Positions 15,201 to 28,700 of a DNA stretch of 64,000 nucleotides are shown here, one piece after another. Within the stretch, counting starts at the first letter, position 1, and every line of letters begins with the position of its first letter. Location of the stretch: contig JAMPIT010000484.1 of the NCBI GenBank assembly GCA_026261815.1, positions 13,056,501 to 13,120,500 on the forward strand. Direction: 5' to 3'. The position numbers and the translations under genes were made by a program. The notes under the pieces are model-generated. The model was not told the DNA's origin. It was given only the letters and a program-made list of their open reading frames with translations, and searched no databases. Source of the DNA: Monarcha castaneiventris obscurior (Eukaryota; Chordata; Aves; Passeriformes; Monarchidae).

Positions 15201-18200
15201 TTTTCCATATCTCTCTCAGCTGGTTATGAAGGGCAATGACAGAGGCCAGGACAGTACATTTACATAAAGTGCCCTGGAAATGATGATTAATTCAGAGGTA
15301 TTAATTTCAGCAAGTGAGTTAAAAAACAATAGCCTGATTTCTAACTAATTATGTAGTTTTATATTTAGTTTCTGTAATTACTTTTATGTACTTCATGTAG
15401 CTAAGTTTACACACATTCTTCTCAGTGTAACAGCTAGTTTATATAGAAAAAAATAAATATGCTTTTATATGTTGGTGTAGAGGGAAATAGATTCAACAAT
15501 ACTGCAGAATATGTGTTGTTGATGTTTGTGGAAGATGAATAATTGAAAGACACAAGTGTATAGCCTTTATTTAGATTTTTTAAAATTTGTTTTACTTTTA
15601 GACTAGACTGGCTATTTTTAATTCTCTTTTGCCTTTTTCTTTGAAGTCAATCCTGTACTTTTGAACAAAAGAAACCAGGGCAGTGCAGGGTAAAATTAAA
15701 GATGGTTGTGTATTTATTGTATACAAGAGGGACATTTATTTCTTTATGTGAAAAATTATGTTGATTGTTTTGGGTATTTGAGATAATACTGTAGTTATTT
15801 CTGAAATAAAGGAAGTCCAGGCTTTAAAAAGGGGATAGAAATTAGTTTTATGTGTTTCCACTAAAAGCCGTTATTGAATACACACAAGTGAAAAAAAAAA
15901 TGCAAATAGCAGAATCCAAAATATTCTTGAAGTCATATTAGCAAACCTAACTAATACCCACTCTTATATAAAATAAACACCAAGCTTCACCACCTTCCCT
16001 CAGGCATAGTTAAGGAGTGTTGGAATGTTGTTCCAAAATGGCACGTGTCTTTGCAGTTCTAATATCATCATTATCCAATAGATGCTATCCCACAAGTGGG
16101 AAAACAAAAATGTATTCCAGAGCCTTTTCTGCTGTCTACATGTGTGGTAAAAAATTTCCATGCACCACATGTCTCTTCACTGTATCTCTATGATGTCTGC
16201 CAAAATAAATATTTTATTCCATTTATTTTCAGTTGGTATTGCACAGGTCCTTCTAAGATTAAACAGTCAAAGGTCAAATAAGTTGAGATGAACTATAGTT
16301 TTAAAATAGTTGTGCTGCTCATAATTATGTGTATAGAGGTTTTTAGATATGTACACATATAGGTACATACATCTATAGATACACAGACATATTTGATTAA
16401 AAGCTGAGGATGTTTGCTCAGCAGAGAAGCAAAACCATCATTATCTGATTGTACATGGAATCCAGTGGCTGCTAATCAAACCCGGGGCTGCATCTGGTTA
16501 AACATACTTGGCATAGACTTGTTACAATTAGAGGTTTTGCCATGTCAAGGGAATCTTTCACTCAAAGCAGCGACCCATATTGTACTGAACAAACACATGA
16601 GTTTTTAATTGAGAACAATAGCTTAACAAACCACTTCCCAGGACCACTGAAAGAAAAAAAATGTGCCTGTGGCAATTCTGGCACTGAATTGTGTTTATTT
16701 GAATCCATTTATTCCAAGCCAGGGTTCAATATACCAAGCAAATAAAAAAAAAAATTAAAGTCAACATAGAAAACAGAGTTAAAGTGAGAAAAATATAGTA
16801 TGCTGAAATGTAATACTACTCTGTAACTGAAATACTTGTGATTTAGCAGATCTGTGTGTATATACTTGTGCTCTCTACTCTCATAACTTTTAAACTTGAA
16901 GATCTGCACTTAAATTATTTTGTTTCCTACGTGTATGAATTTCACAATGTATACAGCTATGATGTAGTATGTATTTACATTATAAAGTGAGCACTGAATA
17001 TGGCTTTTGTTATATAGAATTTATGCTACATCTGTATTTCACAAAACAACTTGGTATAAATTATTGTATATTTAGAAATAGCTGGAAATGGTAACGAGCA
17101 TAATAAACAGTGAAGAACAAAATGCTTAGTTTGGGAGGTTAGGTGTTATATACACTAGCCAGTGCCACAGATTTTTAACTAGTACATGTGGTATTCTAAA
17201 TTCACTAATTTCTAAATATGAGTACATTTCGAAAGATATTAGTTAGCCCAAGGTAAATAACTGAAAAATAATAGCAAAAACTTGACACAGTATTTATGAT
17301 ACTGGAATAAAGATTAGAATATTGTAGTTCTCTGTTTTTCTACAGCTTTCTCAAGATTTTGAAGTCACAGTTTAATAATAATTTTTCAACCTGAGGTTTC
17401 CAGTAGAAAAATATTATCATGTTGTGACTACATGCAGCTGTAGGTAAAGTTAAGTACTCAAAAAAGGAGGCAACTAGATTAGCAGAGACTTTTAAAGGTT
17501 CTAATCCTGATCTTTAAGGTTTGTAATCTTGACAGTTGGTCTTGTACTCCAAGTATTAATTTTTGTCTACTCTGCCATCCCATTGGTTCAGTTTCTGAGT
17601 CATGACTGGAACAAACCAACTTCAGGGGCACAAAGGTAAAAGAAAAAAGCAGGGAGGAGAGTGAAAGGGAAAGGTAGCTTGGACTGGAAAAGGTGGGTGC
17701 TGCAGTCATTGTGGACACAGTTCAGTTTAACTGTGTGATACAGCTTGGGAAATGTTAGTGAGGGGTTCAACATGCATCATAAAAATGCTGCAGGCAGTTC
17801 TACAAAAGATGGGAAGTCTGCAAGTGTGGCCAGTAAATCTGTAATAGTAAGGGAGCAGAATCCTACAGGTGAGTAAACTGTTACAGAAATGCAGTGTACA
17901 GTTTGTGAAGGAGGATGTGTGTACAGACAACGTGGAGTACCTGTAGTTGTGTGAGCTACTCAAGAGAGAACATGCTTAGGAAGCTCTGCCAGTAGGGAAC
18001 TGACTGGGGGAGGGATGCATAATCCTGAAACTTTTTTGTTTTGAGCAGGAATTTGAGGCCATTTTACCTGGAAGCGGTGTGGCCCCAATCTTGATGCAGT
18101 TCTTTATCAAACTTGGATTTTTCTTTCAGGAGACACTGAATGCAGTTTTAGGGGAGTTATTAACAGATCAATAATGTTAGTAAGTATGAATTCTGTAGAA

Positions 18201-18304
18201 ACTTGCTCTTGTGGTTCTTTTTTTTTTGGAAAGCATGTTTCTGGTAGACCCTATTCTAGATCAGATATTGTCTGGATGACTGTTGTGCCCTGGACAAGAG
18301 GACA
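221..18304. other. Intronic sequence, no gene or clear repeat
   Basis: About 18 kb of AT-rich single-copy-looking sequence. I see scattered homopolymers (for example A19 at 14388-14406, followed by CAAACC and another A run) and no splice-bounded exon. Block 13600-14260 is less AT-rich and holds a 136-codon open frame (13679-14089, +) without any domain I recognise; I judge it chance or old repeat. Block 7500-7800 is also less AT-rich, with no identified content. Open frames elsewhere are short and overlap on both strands. Confidence 0.6.
14388..14406. repeat. Poly(A) tract, 19 A
   Basis: The longest homopolymer in the window: 19 A, followed by CAAACC and a further A7. This could be the tail of an old retrocopy, but I see no recognisable body upstream and no flanking target-site duplication. 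Other long runs are T16 at 32611-32626, T16 at 47256-47271, T15 at 52410-52424, A15 at 36047-36061, A14 at 24393-24406 and T13 at 36943-36955. Confidence 0.9.
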
Positions 18305-18882
18305 AACTGTACTCTGGGGTGCATGAAAGAGTATAAACAGGTGTTTAAAAGAGAGTATTATGCCATTGTATTCAGCATTGGTGTGACCTCACCTGGAGTA
18401 CTGTGAGCAGTTCTGGGATCACCATTTAAGAAGGACATTAAGGTGTTGGAAGGCATCTAGAGGAGGGCAGCAAAACTGATGCAAGGGCTGGAAGGTTTGT
18501 CCTATGAGGACAGACTAAGGACTTTGACTTTTCCAGTTTGGAGAAGAGGAGACTGAGGGGCAAACTCTTGGCTGTCCACAGCTTCCTGAGGCAGGGAGAT
18601 GAGGAGGGAGGTGCTGATCTCATCTCTCTGGGATCCAGTGCTGGGACATATTATGTGGGAATAGCACAAAGCTGCATCAGGGGACATTTAGACTGGACAT
18701 TAGGAAGCATTTTTTTACAGACAGGGTAGTCAAACACTAGGACAGGCTTCCTAGGAAGGTGGTCAGTGCCTGTCCCTGTCAGTGTTTGAGAGGGGCTTGG
18801 ACTAATGTGCACTAACTTTTCATCAGGGAGTTGGACTACATGGTCACTGTAGGTCCCTCCCAGCTGAACTGTTCCATACAAA
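18305..18882 (+). mobile_element. CR1 LINE, 5'-truncated, old copy
   Basis: Chicken-repeat-1 retrotransposon fragment in the same orientation as ERC2. It keeps the decayed C-terminal part of ORF2 (reverse-transcriptase protein). In-frame pieces on the + strand include PHLEYC (18387-18404), a KKDIKVLE..RRAAKLMQGLEG-like stretch and SYEDRLR (18424-18510), and EKRRLRG (from about 18541). Stops interrupt it at 18384-18386 (TGA) and 18458-18460 (TAG, one step from CAG), so it is inactive. The 3' end reads GGTCCCTCCCAGCTGAACTG followed by TTCCAT, which resembles older CR1 subfamilies that end in AACTGAACTATTC. The 5' limit is approximate; GGGTGCAT at 18317 matches the CR1 coding consensus as I recall it. 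Confidence 0.9.
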
Positions 18883-21800
18883 AAGCATTTCTGTCCTCCT
18901 GCAGGTAATTTAAAATTGGATTAAACACCCTCTTTGATGATTGGCTGGCATGGTGGAAATGTGGTTATTCACACTTCAGCCTTTTTGCACCACTGGGCTC
19001 CAATGCTGCACACATCTTTGAGCATTTAGAGCTGTGGTGTCCGTTTTGTTAAAACAAGGCTAAAATGTTTTTCTAATCAAGGAAAACTGATTTCTTGTAT
19101 CATAAACAGAATGTATGTGTTTATGATTTTGTATCGCAAGTGCAGTTTCATCCCATTGTTTTTAGTAGTATTGTGTAACTTCAGTGTTAGGATAGTTTTG
19201 ATGGTGCTGCTGATGTTTACATTGGACTCGACTGCAAATAGTGTTGCTTAAGCCTTGTGTTGGGTGATAGGCAATGAAAGGTTCTTGAACTAGAGAGTGT
19301 GGGTTTTTTGTCTTGCGGGCACATGACACCTCAGTAACACGGAAAGAGTAACCTGAGAAGTAAATTACTTGACTGGATGTTGAAAATTCAATATTGTTTC
19401 ATTCTTCTATGTAATATTGATAATAAGATAACCCTGAAGCATGAATTCATTCAAGTTATACAAAGTTTGTGCAATCCTGCTGCTCGCATGCTGTCACACT
19501 AAGTCACTGCAGCTTAGAGTTTTCTTACTGATTTCCTGAAGACTTATTTCATCACTGGAATCTCCTTCTGGCCATAACGTAGTTTTTTTATTACTGTTTC
19601 TTTATACATTTGTCCCAGAATAAATTCCAACTTGTTGACAGCACAGCCTTGTACTAACAGAGTAGGAGAACTGAAATATTATTATGATAAAACTGCCAAA
19701 ATGGAGTAGAGGGACACACTGACTGTTTTTTTCTTATAAATGGCTTATCTTATCTGTGTTGGGGTTTTGTTTATTTTGAATGTGGCATGTTTTTAAGTTA
19801 GTCTGAAAATGCAATAGTCAATGGATTTCATTTTTAACTTTGTACTATAATCTCAGTGGATGGAGTAAAAATGCTGGTAAATTTTCCATGATTGATTTAA
19901 CCCTCCTGTTCACACACCCTGTAGTGGCAGCAGCTGAATCTGGTTATGAGGTCGCCTCCTCAAGTTCAGCACTGCATGTTTATACTCCGCTAGTGGTGAT
20001 GGTCCTTTGTACTTATATTTGCTTTCTATCCTAGTTCTGTCAAAATGATCAAAGTTATGTTAAATTCTTTAATAATCTTGAATGATTTTTCTGTACCCGA
20101 TCATTTTGATAGAAACAGATTTACAAATACATTTGTAGTTTTACTATGAAATCTGAGGGGATGGGGATGTTCACTCGTGGTACTTATGGGAAGTTGTGCA
20201 GTTGAAATTTAGAAAAATGGTAGTTGGGCAGCTCCATTTTTCAGGATCTTCAGTGCTGTGGCAAGTGAGGCTACTGAGGAAAGTCAGCAGAAAAGAGGGA
20301 TTCATTTGCAACATGTGCGTCTGCCTGTGCTCATGTGAACATTTGAAATGAAGTTTATGGTTAGAGTTACAAAACCATGAGCTGATAAACGCCTGTATTT
20401 GCTGACTATTTATTTATACTGACTACTCTGGCAACACAAAGTGTGGGCAACTGTCAGCGGCACAGATGGACTCATCTTCTCCTCTGACGTACAGAAGAGC
20501 GTTAGAGAATGGTCAGGACTTTGGATAGCTTAGCAGGAGGAAGGGTGCACACAGTAAGAAGGGGAGCAATCGATAATTTTTAGATCATTATTCATTTGCA
20601 GGAATACTTTGAGCCAGAGTAGTCTTCCCAGATCCACAGGATATGACTTCCCCATTTCCTGTAACCCACTGTCTTTCTTGTTTCTGTTGGCATCATGACA
20701 AAAGACTTTTTCAAATTGCACCTCCTTGCTTCATCCACATTCTCCTAACTCACTAACATGCAATAAGGAAACACCTCCTTCTAATTTCCTGCTGGCAGCT
20801 TTGTCACTGCAAGTTAGTGCAAGCCTAAGTGAGCCAGGGTGCTTTGAATTGATTCTTCATGCCTCAGTGAATATCAGTCTATGTAGCTGAGATAAAATTA
20901 TGTAACTGTTATATTCAATTGCAAGGAAAATTTTCTTATTTCAAATGATTGTTGGTTCATAGGCCACTAGCCATTTTTGGCAGCATTATCATGTGAATTG
21001 TAAGACATTTGAATTTTAAAGAACAGGGGTTTCAAAGCATCAATAAAATAATCAGCATCCATGAAAACTGCTGTTTGGAAATTACTTTTTCAGGCAGGAT
21101 GGTATCTCTAGCTATCTCTAGCAAAATTACAGTGCATGTCAATTGATAATGTATGGTGAAATGTGTGGAAAAATTTCACTGTAGTCTTGTTACTTCAGTA
21201 TGCTTTTCCCTGGGCTGTTGAGAGTGGGTCATTCATCACATCTTCTAATGGAAGTCATGTGTTGTGGAAATGTACTTTAGCTATTCCTATCTGGGAGAAA
21301 TAAATATACACTGAAAGGTACAGTTATCATTTGGAGATAACACAATATAAAGGAGCTTTCAGTCATTCTGGAAAGAGTCATAGGCTTTGCTCTAGTTCTG
21401 AGAATAAATTTTGTAGAGTCCTTCCAGCTGCATTAATTAAAATTCATCAGAACTTGATAAAGGAAGAACTGAAGAAGGAAGATTCCTGGTGATATGTAGG
21501 CATCAGAACCACTGATGCCTTTTTAATGTAGTCATTTAATGGTGTGTCATGAAAAAGGCAGTAGACTCCACACTAGAAAGGCAAGAAGAGTTAATGTATC
21601 TTCATGCATGTAATGCACAACATTCAATCACAATGTTTTATTTTAAAAGAGATTTCAATTCTGCTATAACAGATTCCACAGTATTCCTTGTGTTAAGGAA
21701 ACATTAAAAAGCCCCAACCAAACAGTTTTAGTTACTATAAATACTGTAATGTAATCTGTAAAGTTCAATAGGAGCTAAAGCATAAGTGACTTTTAGTTAA

Positions 21801-24800
21801 TGCCATGTAAAGGTAATTATTTAATCTTGGTAAAAATCTTAAATATATATTAATGGATATTTTAAAATAATTTTTTAATTTCTTGTCTTTTTGTGAACTG
21901 TATTAGCTTTAAAATGAGGGTTTTCTTTAAGCTGAAAAAATATGTATTTATACCTCAGTTAGCAGTATGGTGTACACTGTACATTTAGATGAACTAGAAT
22001 GTGAGCCTTAATGGAACATAGCTGGAGGTTATGGTTAAACTCACTTTTATTATAGCCATTTTATACACTGTTAGGATGATTTAATTAGCTAATAAGCAAA
22101 GGAAGTTATTTCAACCTTCATCTGTTAAAGGGTTGAAAGAATCAGATGGTCCATATGGCTGCATTTAAGCTTCCTGTTGTGTTTTTTTTTTTCACAGTTC
22201 AGATATCTTCTTTGTATTAACCTGGGGGATCAAATAAGCCAGACATGCCTTAACTGGCACCAACAACAAAGACAAACGCCTTGTAGCTGTGAGACCTCAT
22301 GAAAGCCAGACTTTGGTCTCTTTGACCTTTTTAATACCATTTACACGTCTACAGAGTCTATTAGTGACATTGTTCCTAATGTGGAATTACTCACCTTTGA
22401 GCTTAGTATAAACTGGGAACTAAAGATTAGATATTTCATGTGACACAAAGTAAATGATGAAAATACAGGTTTTATTGAATGCATGATGCTTACATAATAT
22501 TTAAGGAAATAAACTATTGCAAGATATGCATGATTCCTGTTTCTTTTGGAACTGTATTTCACTTAAGATAATCACTAAAAATAACTTACTATAATGGATA
22601 AATAGCTCTATAAAGCAATCTTCCATTCAGGAAATTACTCATTACATGTAATTTTCATGTTCAAGAAGAGACTGAGGTCTATCCTATAACAATACAAATA
22701 GTGAGTCTACCTCACAATTTGAATTCCAGCACATTTAGTAGTCTAAATAATCACTATTCAGCTAAGTAATGAGTTACTAAAAAAAAGTGGAAGTGATATG
22801 CCTGTAGATTTGCTACACGAAGAGGAAGTTGGCTACCTTGAAATCTGTTCCCTGGAAGAACAAATAGTCTTTCAGTTACTTTATAGCTTGGCACACTACT
22901 AAAATTGAGTAGCCTAACATTTTGGATAAATATTTATGAAGGGTGCCCTGCAGAGTTTCATTGCGAATTAAGAAATATTGGCAGTTGAACTGATGTAAAT
23001 CTACTGAGGACCAGAGACATTTCTTTTGATCTCTGTCTTACTGAGACCCTGTAAAAATGACCAGAACCTGATAGCACAGTCTCATCTCATAGAGGCTGAT
23101 CTGCTGAAGAAGTCCTGCAGGACATAGTTTTGCTGAAGGGCACAGTCACAGGTCCTGAGCATGTTACAGATACAGGTCTCTACTTTGCAGTTATTCCATA
23201 AAGCTTTGGAATTGCTTTGGGGGGATATATTTCTTCTAAGAAATTCATTTATTCCCTGGAAAGTTTCAATGAACCATGAAATCTCAGCATAGCACTGCAG
23301 CTAGCAGGTTTTTTTACTGTCCCCTTATAATATTTTAAAATACTTTAGAAAAATAAAGATCTGTATTTTGCTTTTCATAGCCATGTTTCCATAAAACAGA
23401 AGCAGTAAGTTTTGCTGTAGCATGATCTACATCTGTTCTTTAAAACCTGTGTAAGCTAGTACAAAAGTCTGTGTTTACCTGTGTTTGGTAGTCGAGAAAG
23501 CAACATTTTTTTGTTCTGACATTCTGACTTGAGAAACTTTAGTATTTTCAGTGTATCTTGGAATTACATCAGGAACACAGATGATAGGCAGAAAAAGTCA
23601 AGTTGCACGGGTCCCACTCAAATGGGAATAAAGTAATGCCCTGAGTTCCCTGTTACAATTTTGTATGTGAAAGGCATATCCTGTTACATCTATTGAACAT
23701 TGAGCAGACAAATTTTGTTATCCAATCTTTGCCCATTGTCTCATTTATTAAGTTGTACTTTTGTGAACAAAACCATGGGAATCTTTGCTTCCACTGTTGA
23801 AGTACGCTGACTGACATGTCTTAGTGATCTCAAGGGTAATCCTTAATCGTAGCATTGCAGTAATACAGGATGGAGGTCAAATGGAGTGATGACCTGCAAT
23901 TTTTCAGCAGCAGAAGGCTAATACAAGCTTGCTGTAATGGAAAATTAGTTGTAAAGTGCAAGCAAATTCAGCAACAGGCAGGAATAAAAATTATTTTGAT
24001 AAACGTGTCAGTGTGTGACCACATTTTACTAATCAAATACGCTTTTATATTTACAACTAGGGAATTGTTTTGCAGTTTGTCGAGCGATAGGAGGAAGGGG
24101 TTTCTTTCTTCTCAAAACAAGCAAGAATTTTTTTTGTTTCACTCATTCAGTCATTGTAGCAGAAGGAAAGGTAGTGCTTAGGTTCTCAAAGAAGGGTACT
24201 GACTTAATTTTAATTGGTAAGTTGTGGTTGAATCCACATGCTTCATCTGCCTGGAAAATGCTGTAACCTGGTGACTGGCAGTCAGTCTCTCCTGATACAG
24301 CCATTGCAATAATGATCTGGAAAGAGAAAAGAAATATCACTCAGTGTTTGTGGGACACCTGGATTCCAATCCTTGTACCAGTGGATTTAAAGAAAAAAAA
24401 AAAAAACAAAACCAACATTTAACTTCAATCCTTCAGTTATTCTAATTGTTTTACTTTCATGAAAAAATTATTTTGTTTTCTTTGGATTGAATTGCAGTCA
24501 ATTTTTGTCCAAGCTTCATTCTACTGCACTAAGATACTGGGAAAATAGGAATACTGAGGTGCTGAGTTCAGTTTCTGATACAAAGTGTTGCCTCTGGTCA
24601 GCACACAAATGGCATTTGACTGCGTTGCTTTCATGATTTTGTGGTTTTGTCACTGAACTGGACTCTTATGTTGAGTTCTGCCTTTAACTTAAAAAGGGAA
24701 TTCAGTCCTATTGCTGGAAACCTCTCTATTTTAGGAGTCTCTATATGTTCACAAACCTGCAACCCCAAATTCATGAGGACAGATTGGATTTCCTGGGTTC

Positions 24801-25685
24801 TTTTCTAAACATTTAATTGAGGAAAAAAGCATACTGTGTTCAATAATAGTGATCCCCCTCACAGTTCAACACAAAGCCTTAGCTGCAATCTTAAGAACAT
24901 CAACAGATATTCAGGGTTGACATATGTATGGTTTGGGTCTGTGGTATGTTGTGTGTTTGTGGGGGGAAGCATGAGGTTGTAATTAAGGTTTTACATTGTA
25001 CTGTGTGGAAAGATTAATGTGTTTGTCTGTAATGTGTTTCTTCATCACTGGGGGACAGGGGAAGTTCTTAATAATGATGACAAGCCTGTCACTGAAAATA
25101 TGCCATTTGGGCACTGGCATGAAATTAAGTATTGTCCCATAATTTGTCATATCCTGGGTTTGCCTTGTGAGTGGTGCTTTTATTCATATTTTTTTTTTCT
25201 TTTAACATGGAATTTTTATTAAGAAACTTGACACTAAAGAAAAGGAAGACTAGTACTTTTATTCTTTCAATTTCAATTATTGTTACTGAAATTTATAATG
25301 GAATATTAATTTTAAGAGTGCATGAATAAGAGACATCCTTTTTGAGACGTTTGATTGGAAACTGCTCCCTATATCACAAGCCTGAGATTTTAAAAATGGA
25401 ACAACCCATGAAAATATGTATTTTCTTTTATAAATCCTGTAATGTAGTTTATAAAAGGTACTTTATCGCATGTGTTTATCATCCTAAACAACTGTGCTTG
25501 ACTTCGTGCTCATGGGCAGGGCTCTGAAAAGCAGGCTGGAAGAACTGAAGTAGTACTGTTATACAATAATTAATTGAGGAGGCCAGAATTATATAACAAA
25601 GTTTACTTAATGAAATTTTGTAAGTTTTATGACTAAAGATATTTTAATTTATTTAGGAAGTGGAGTAAATGTTGGGAAAAAGGTA
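18883..25685. other. Intronic sequence, no gene seen
   Basis: AT-rich intron between two CR1 copies. It includes an 11-bp perfect inverted repeat (20040-20050 and 20099-20109), a 10-bp perfect direct tandem duplication (TATCTCTAGC twice, 21103-21122) and A14 at 24393-24406. Open frames of up to 103 codons (23870-24181, +) show no domain or splice context. I see no exon or RNA gene. Confidence 0.6.
20040..20109. repeat. 11-bp perfect inverted repeat with 48-nt loop
   Basis: TCAAAATGATC at 20040-20050 is exactly complementary to GATCATTTTGA at 20099-20109. It could form a small hairpin in the pre-mRNA or mark the termini of a tiny relic element. No target-site duplication was seen and a match of this size can occur by chance in 64 kb. 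Confidence 0.7.
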
Positions 25686-25790
25686 GCTAGTGGAAGGTGT
25701 CCCTGTCCATGGCAGGGTTGAAGCAAGATGATCTTTAAGATCTCTTCCAACCCAAACCATTCTAAGGCTCTTTGATAATTCTGTGATTTT
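25686..25790 (+). mobile_element. CR1 LINE 3' end, short and diverged
   Basis: About 105 bp of the CR1 3' end, + orientation. Diagnostic pieces in order are CTAGTGGAAGGTGTCCCTG, CCATGGCAGGG, GATGATCTTTAAGATCTCTT, CCAACCCAAACCATTCTAAG, and then a degraded terminal microsatellite (ATTCTGTGATTTTAG). It is strongly 5'-truncated, as is usual for LINE insertions. The substitutions suggest it is older than the copy at 55108-55302. Confidence 0.93.
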
Positions 25791-28700
25791 AGAATGTTAG
25801 AACATGAGAGGAGAAGGAAATTATTAGAGTGAGTAAATTCTTGGCGATGTGTATGGAAAATGGAAATACCAATGATGTAGCTGAACCAGGTAGGAAGTAC
25901 TGGAGAGAAAATAGGTTAGTACTGAGATGCTGGAAAACAGTTAGGAGAGTCAGTACTAAAGAGCAGTGCTATTTCTATATAATTGTTTATTTTAATGTAA
26001 AATGTCTTTAAACCATTTTTTTTCACCTCAGGGATGCTTTGTAATAATCCTCTTTTCCCATCAGTTCTCTGGACTGATGCAGTGGCATTTTACCAATGAA
26101 GTATTTGTGGAAGTTGTTTCACTACAGGATCTTAACAGTTCTCAGCTCTCGGCTGCCAATAAAAAACCATACGTGAGGTCACTGTTTCTCATGTGATCCT
26201 ATTGTTATGCTTTAAAAATAGCGTCATTTGATTTCCTTTTAAATATGTGGAAGATTGAGACATTGTCACAACCGGTGCCAAACCCTTCATCCCACAGAGA
26301 AAGCATTTATGGAGCAAGTACCTGAATTGAGCTGACCTCTGAATGTTGGCTGGACTACAGGAATTTGAACTGCTCAGGAGTCGTAGGCCCTGGCTTGGTG
26401 TTGGGAGATGGGTGTAAAGTAGACATTGCAGTCTTCTATCTCCACCCCAAGTGTCCTTCTCCCTCTTATTTGATTCCCACATCTTGCTGTTCCTTCATAG
26501 CCTCCTAACACCTTGGTAGCCTCCTTACACTTGCATGATGGATTTATATTGTGCCCTCTGGAGAGGAACATGTCTTTTTTTATAAGGATGTTTATGTTTC
26601 AGCTGGCAGTGTCCAGAAGGATGGATGCCTGGGAAAGCCAATGGTAAGGGGAAAAGCCTTTGCTTGCAATTGTAATGGAATCACATAAAGCAATATATGT
26701 ACGAATGTGGCAGTGAGAGCGGGGCACAAATAATTTAGCAATAAATTTCTGTGTTTAATTATACACAGATTCAGACCAGATTTTTTTCTTCCCAGGCATG
26801 CCTATCATGGGAGAGATAGCACTGTAGAGGCTTAAAAAAAAAAGAGGAAGTTTCTCATGAGTTTTGCTGAATTAGTGAGTGAACAATGCTTTAATACGCC
26901 AGACCTCTCTCTGAGTAAGAAATATTGCAATAGGTTATAAACTTAGTTCAGCTCTGAATTATGCATTGTGTACTTAGGCTATGCTAGACCTATAGTATGT
27001 TTATCTGTTGACTTCCACTAAGATTTAAGGTCTATTTTGACTTAATAACTTGCTTTATTTTGTTTGACATGTATTTTATGTCTTCCATGTGCATGGATAC
27101 ATAAGATACACAATCGTGGGTGAGGGTCTTGAGAGAAAGTACAGCACTATAAGTGCTAATAGTAGTGGTTGTTGCATAAAAAATAACACATCCCTGTTTT
27201 TTTCTGGTGTCTTGTTACCCCTTAACTGGTGTAGCAGCCTTAATAAATGGTAAGAAGCAGAAAATAAAGAAGTTATCTATAATGCTTTTATTATATTTTA
27301 CTTGGCAAGTCCAAAACATAATAAACCAGAAGGAAATAATAAAAAAAAAAAACCTAAAAGTCTGTCTCCTATTGTGCTGACACACAACTATTGTGTTCAG
27401 TGCAAAAAACCATTCTACAAAGTTTGGATGTACGGATGATTGGCATCCTCTTCTACACCTCACTTTCTGTTTCTGCTACTAAGAAAGATTAGTGAACAAC
27501 TATGTGAGCGTATGAAGTGCTCTTAATTTTAGATCTGATTTATGATGTTATGCAGATTAAATGGTATTTATTTGACATTAGAAATTGTAAGAATATATGT
27601 GTTTCAGAAAGCAAAACGCTTTCAGCAGTTTGATCTCTGTTGTTAAATAGAGAAAGACTAAAGCTAAACTCCTGTGTCTAGAAATTCTTCTACATTATTT
27701 GTGCCTTTTAGCTTTTCCACATTTAGCTTCCTTTTACTTCATGGTTTATAAAGGAAGTTGAGGGCAAACTGCTGTTGTTATGGATCCCTCCTGTTTCAGA
27801 GCAGAGCTCAAGCTAATCATTGCTTTCTTTGAGATGTATATAAGAAGATTAAATAGAAAAAATTGGGACTTTTAGTGGAGGAAGTATAATCCGCAGGGTT
27901 TATTAAAGTTTTAACTGAGGTGACAGGGCAATCCTTGCCATTTTGTCAAAGATGATAGGGGAATAAACAAAAAGAAAGAAAATTCCAGAAACAAGTCCAA
28001 AACAAGGAAGCAATCTGTCCAAAGACAACTTCCATTTCAGTGGAGTTCATAGGGGAAGCTGGGAAACTTGCTTTGTCTTGCTTTGGTCCTGCTTTTCTGA
28101 CACGTTGTGCCCCTCCAGAAGTGTGGGTAAAAAGCACTAGTGAGAGTCTGTGTGGGGAAGCTGATTTTAGGGTGTTACTGTGGGCATGCTTTGGCTGTTT
28201 GGTATATTTGAGAATTTGGCTTCTTTCCTGTTCTCCACCACAGATGAGCACCTCTGAATGCAGAGCTGTGAGTATGGAATTGTGGGAGAGGACTGGAGCT
28301 GTGTTTGTCCACCTGGCTCCTTTTTATTAAGTCCACGGGCATCAAAAGACAGAACCTGAAGACAGTGCAGTGCCTTTTGGGACCATCTATCCGAGGTCAA
28401 TTGAAGGCTATGAAGTAAATATAAAATGCTTTATTCTGCAGAATAAATGTCATTCTGTGCAGAGCAGGCCTTCTGCTATGGGGTTGAAATGTTGCTAATA
28501 TGGACATGAGCAACAAAAAGGGCATGTAAGTAGGTGGTTCTGTAGGGTGGGGTTTTTTTAATTGAGGTGGTTGGCATAATAATGAATAATTCAGACCAAT
28601 CTTCTCCTGAGAAACTTTGGTTTATGCATTCTGGTGTAGAAGGCAGATGTGAGTGGTTTTTACAAATGCTGACTCAATTTTAATGGAAAGCTGTTAGGAA

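Noticed and set aside
18438..18881. Several overlapping open frames of 60-76 codons on both strands
   Set aside because: They lie inside the decayed CR1 element; only the + strand keeps traces of its ORF2.
21103..21122. 10-bp perfect tandem duplication TATCTCTAGC
   Set aside because: A two-copy duplication of this size is common replication slippage; noted within the intron block only.
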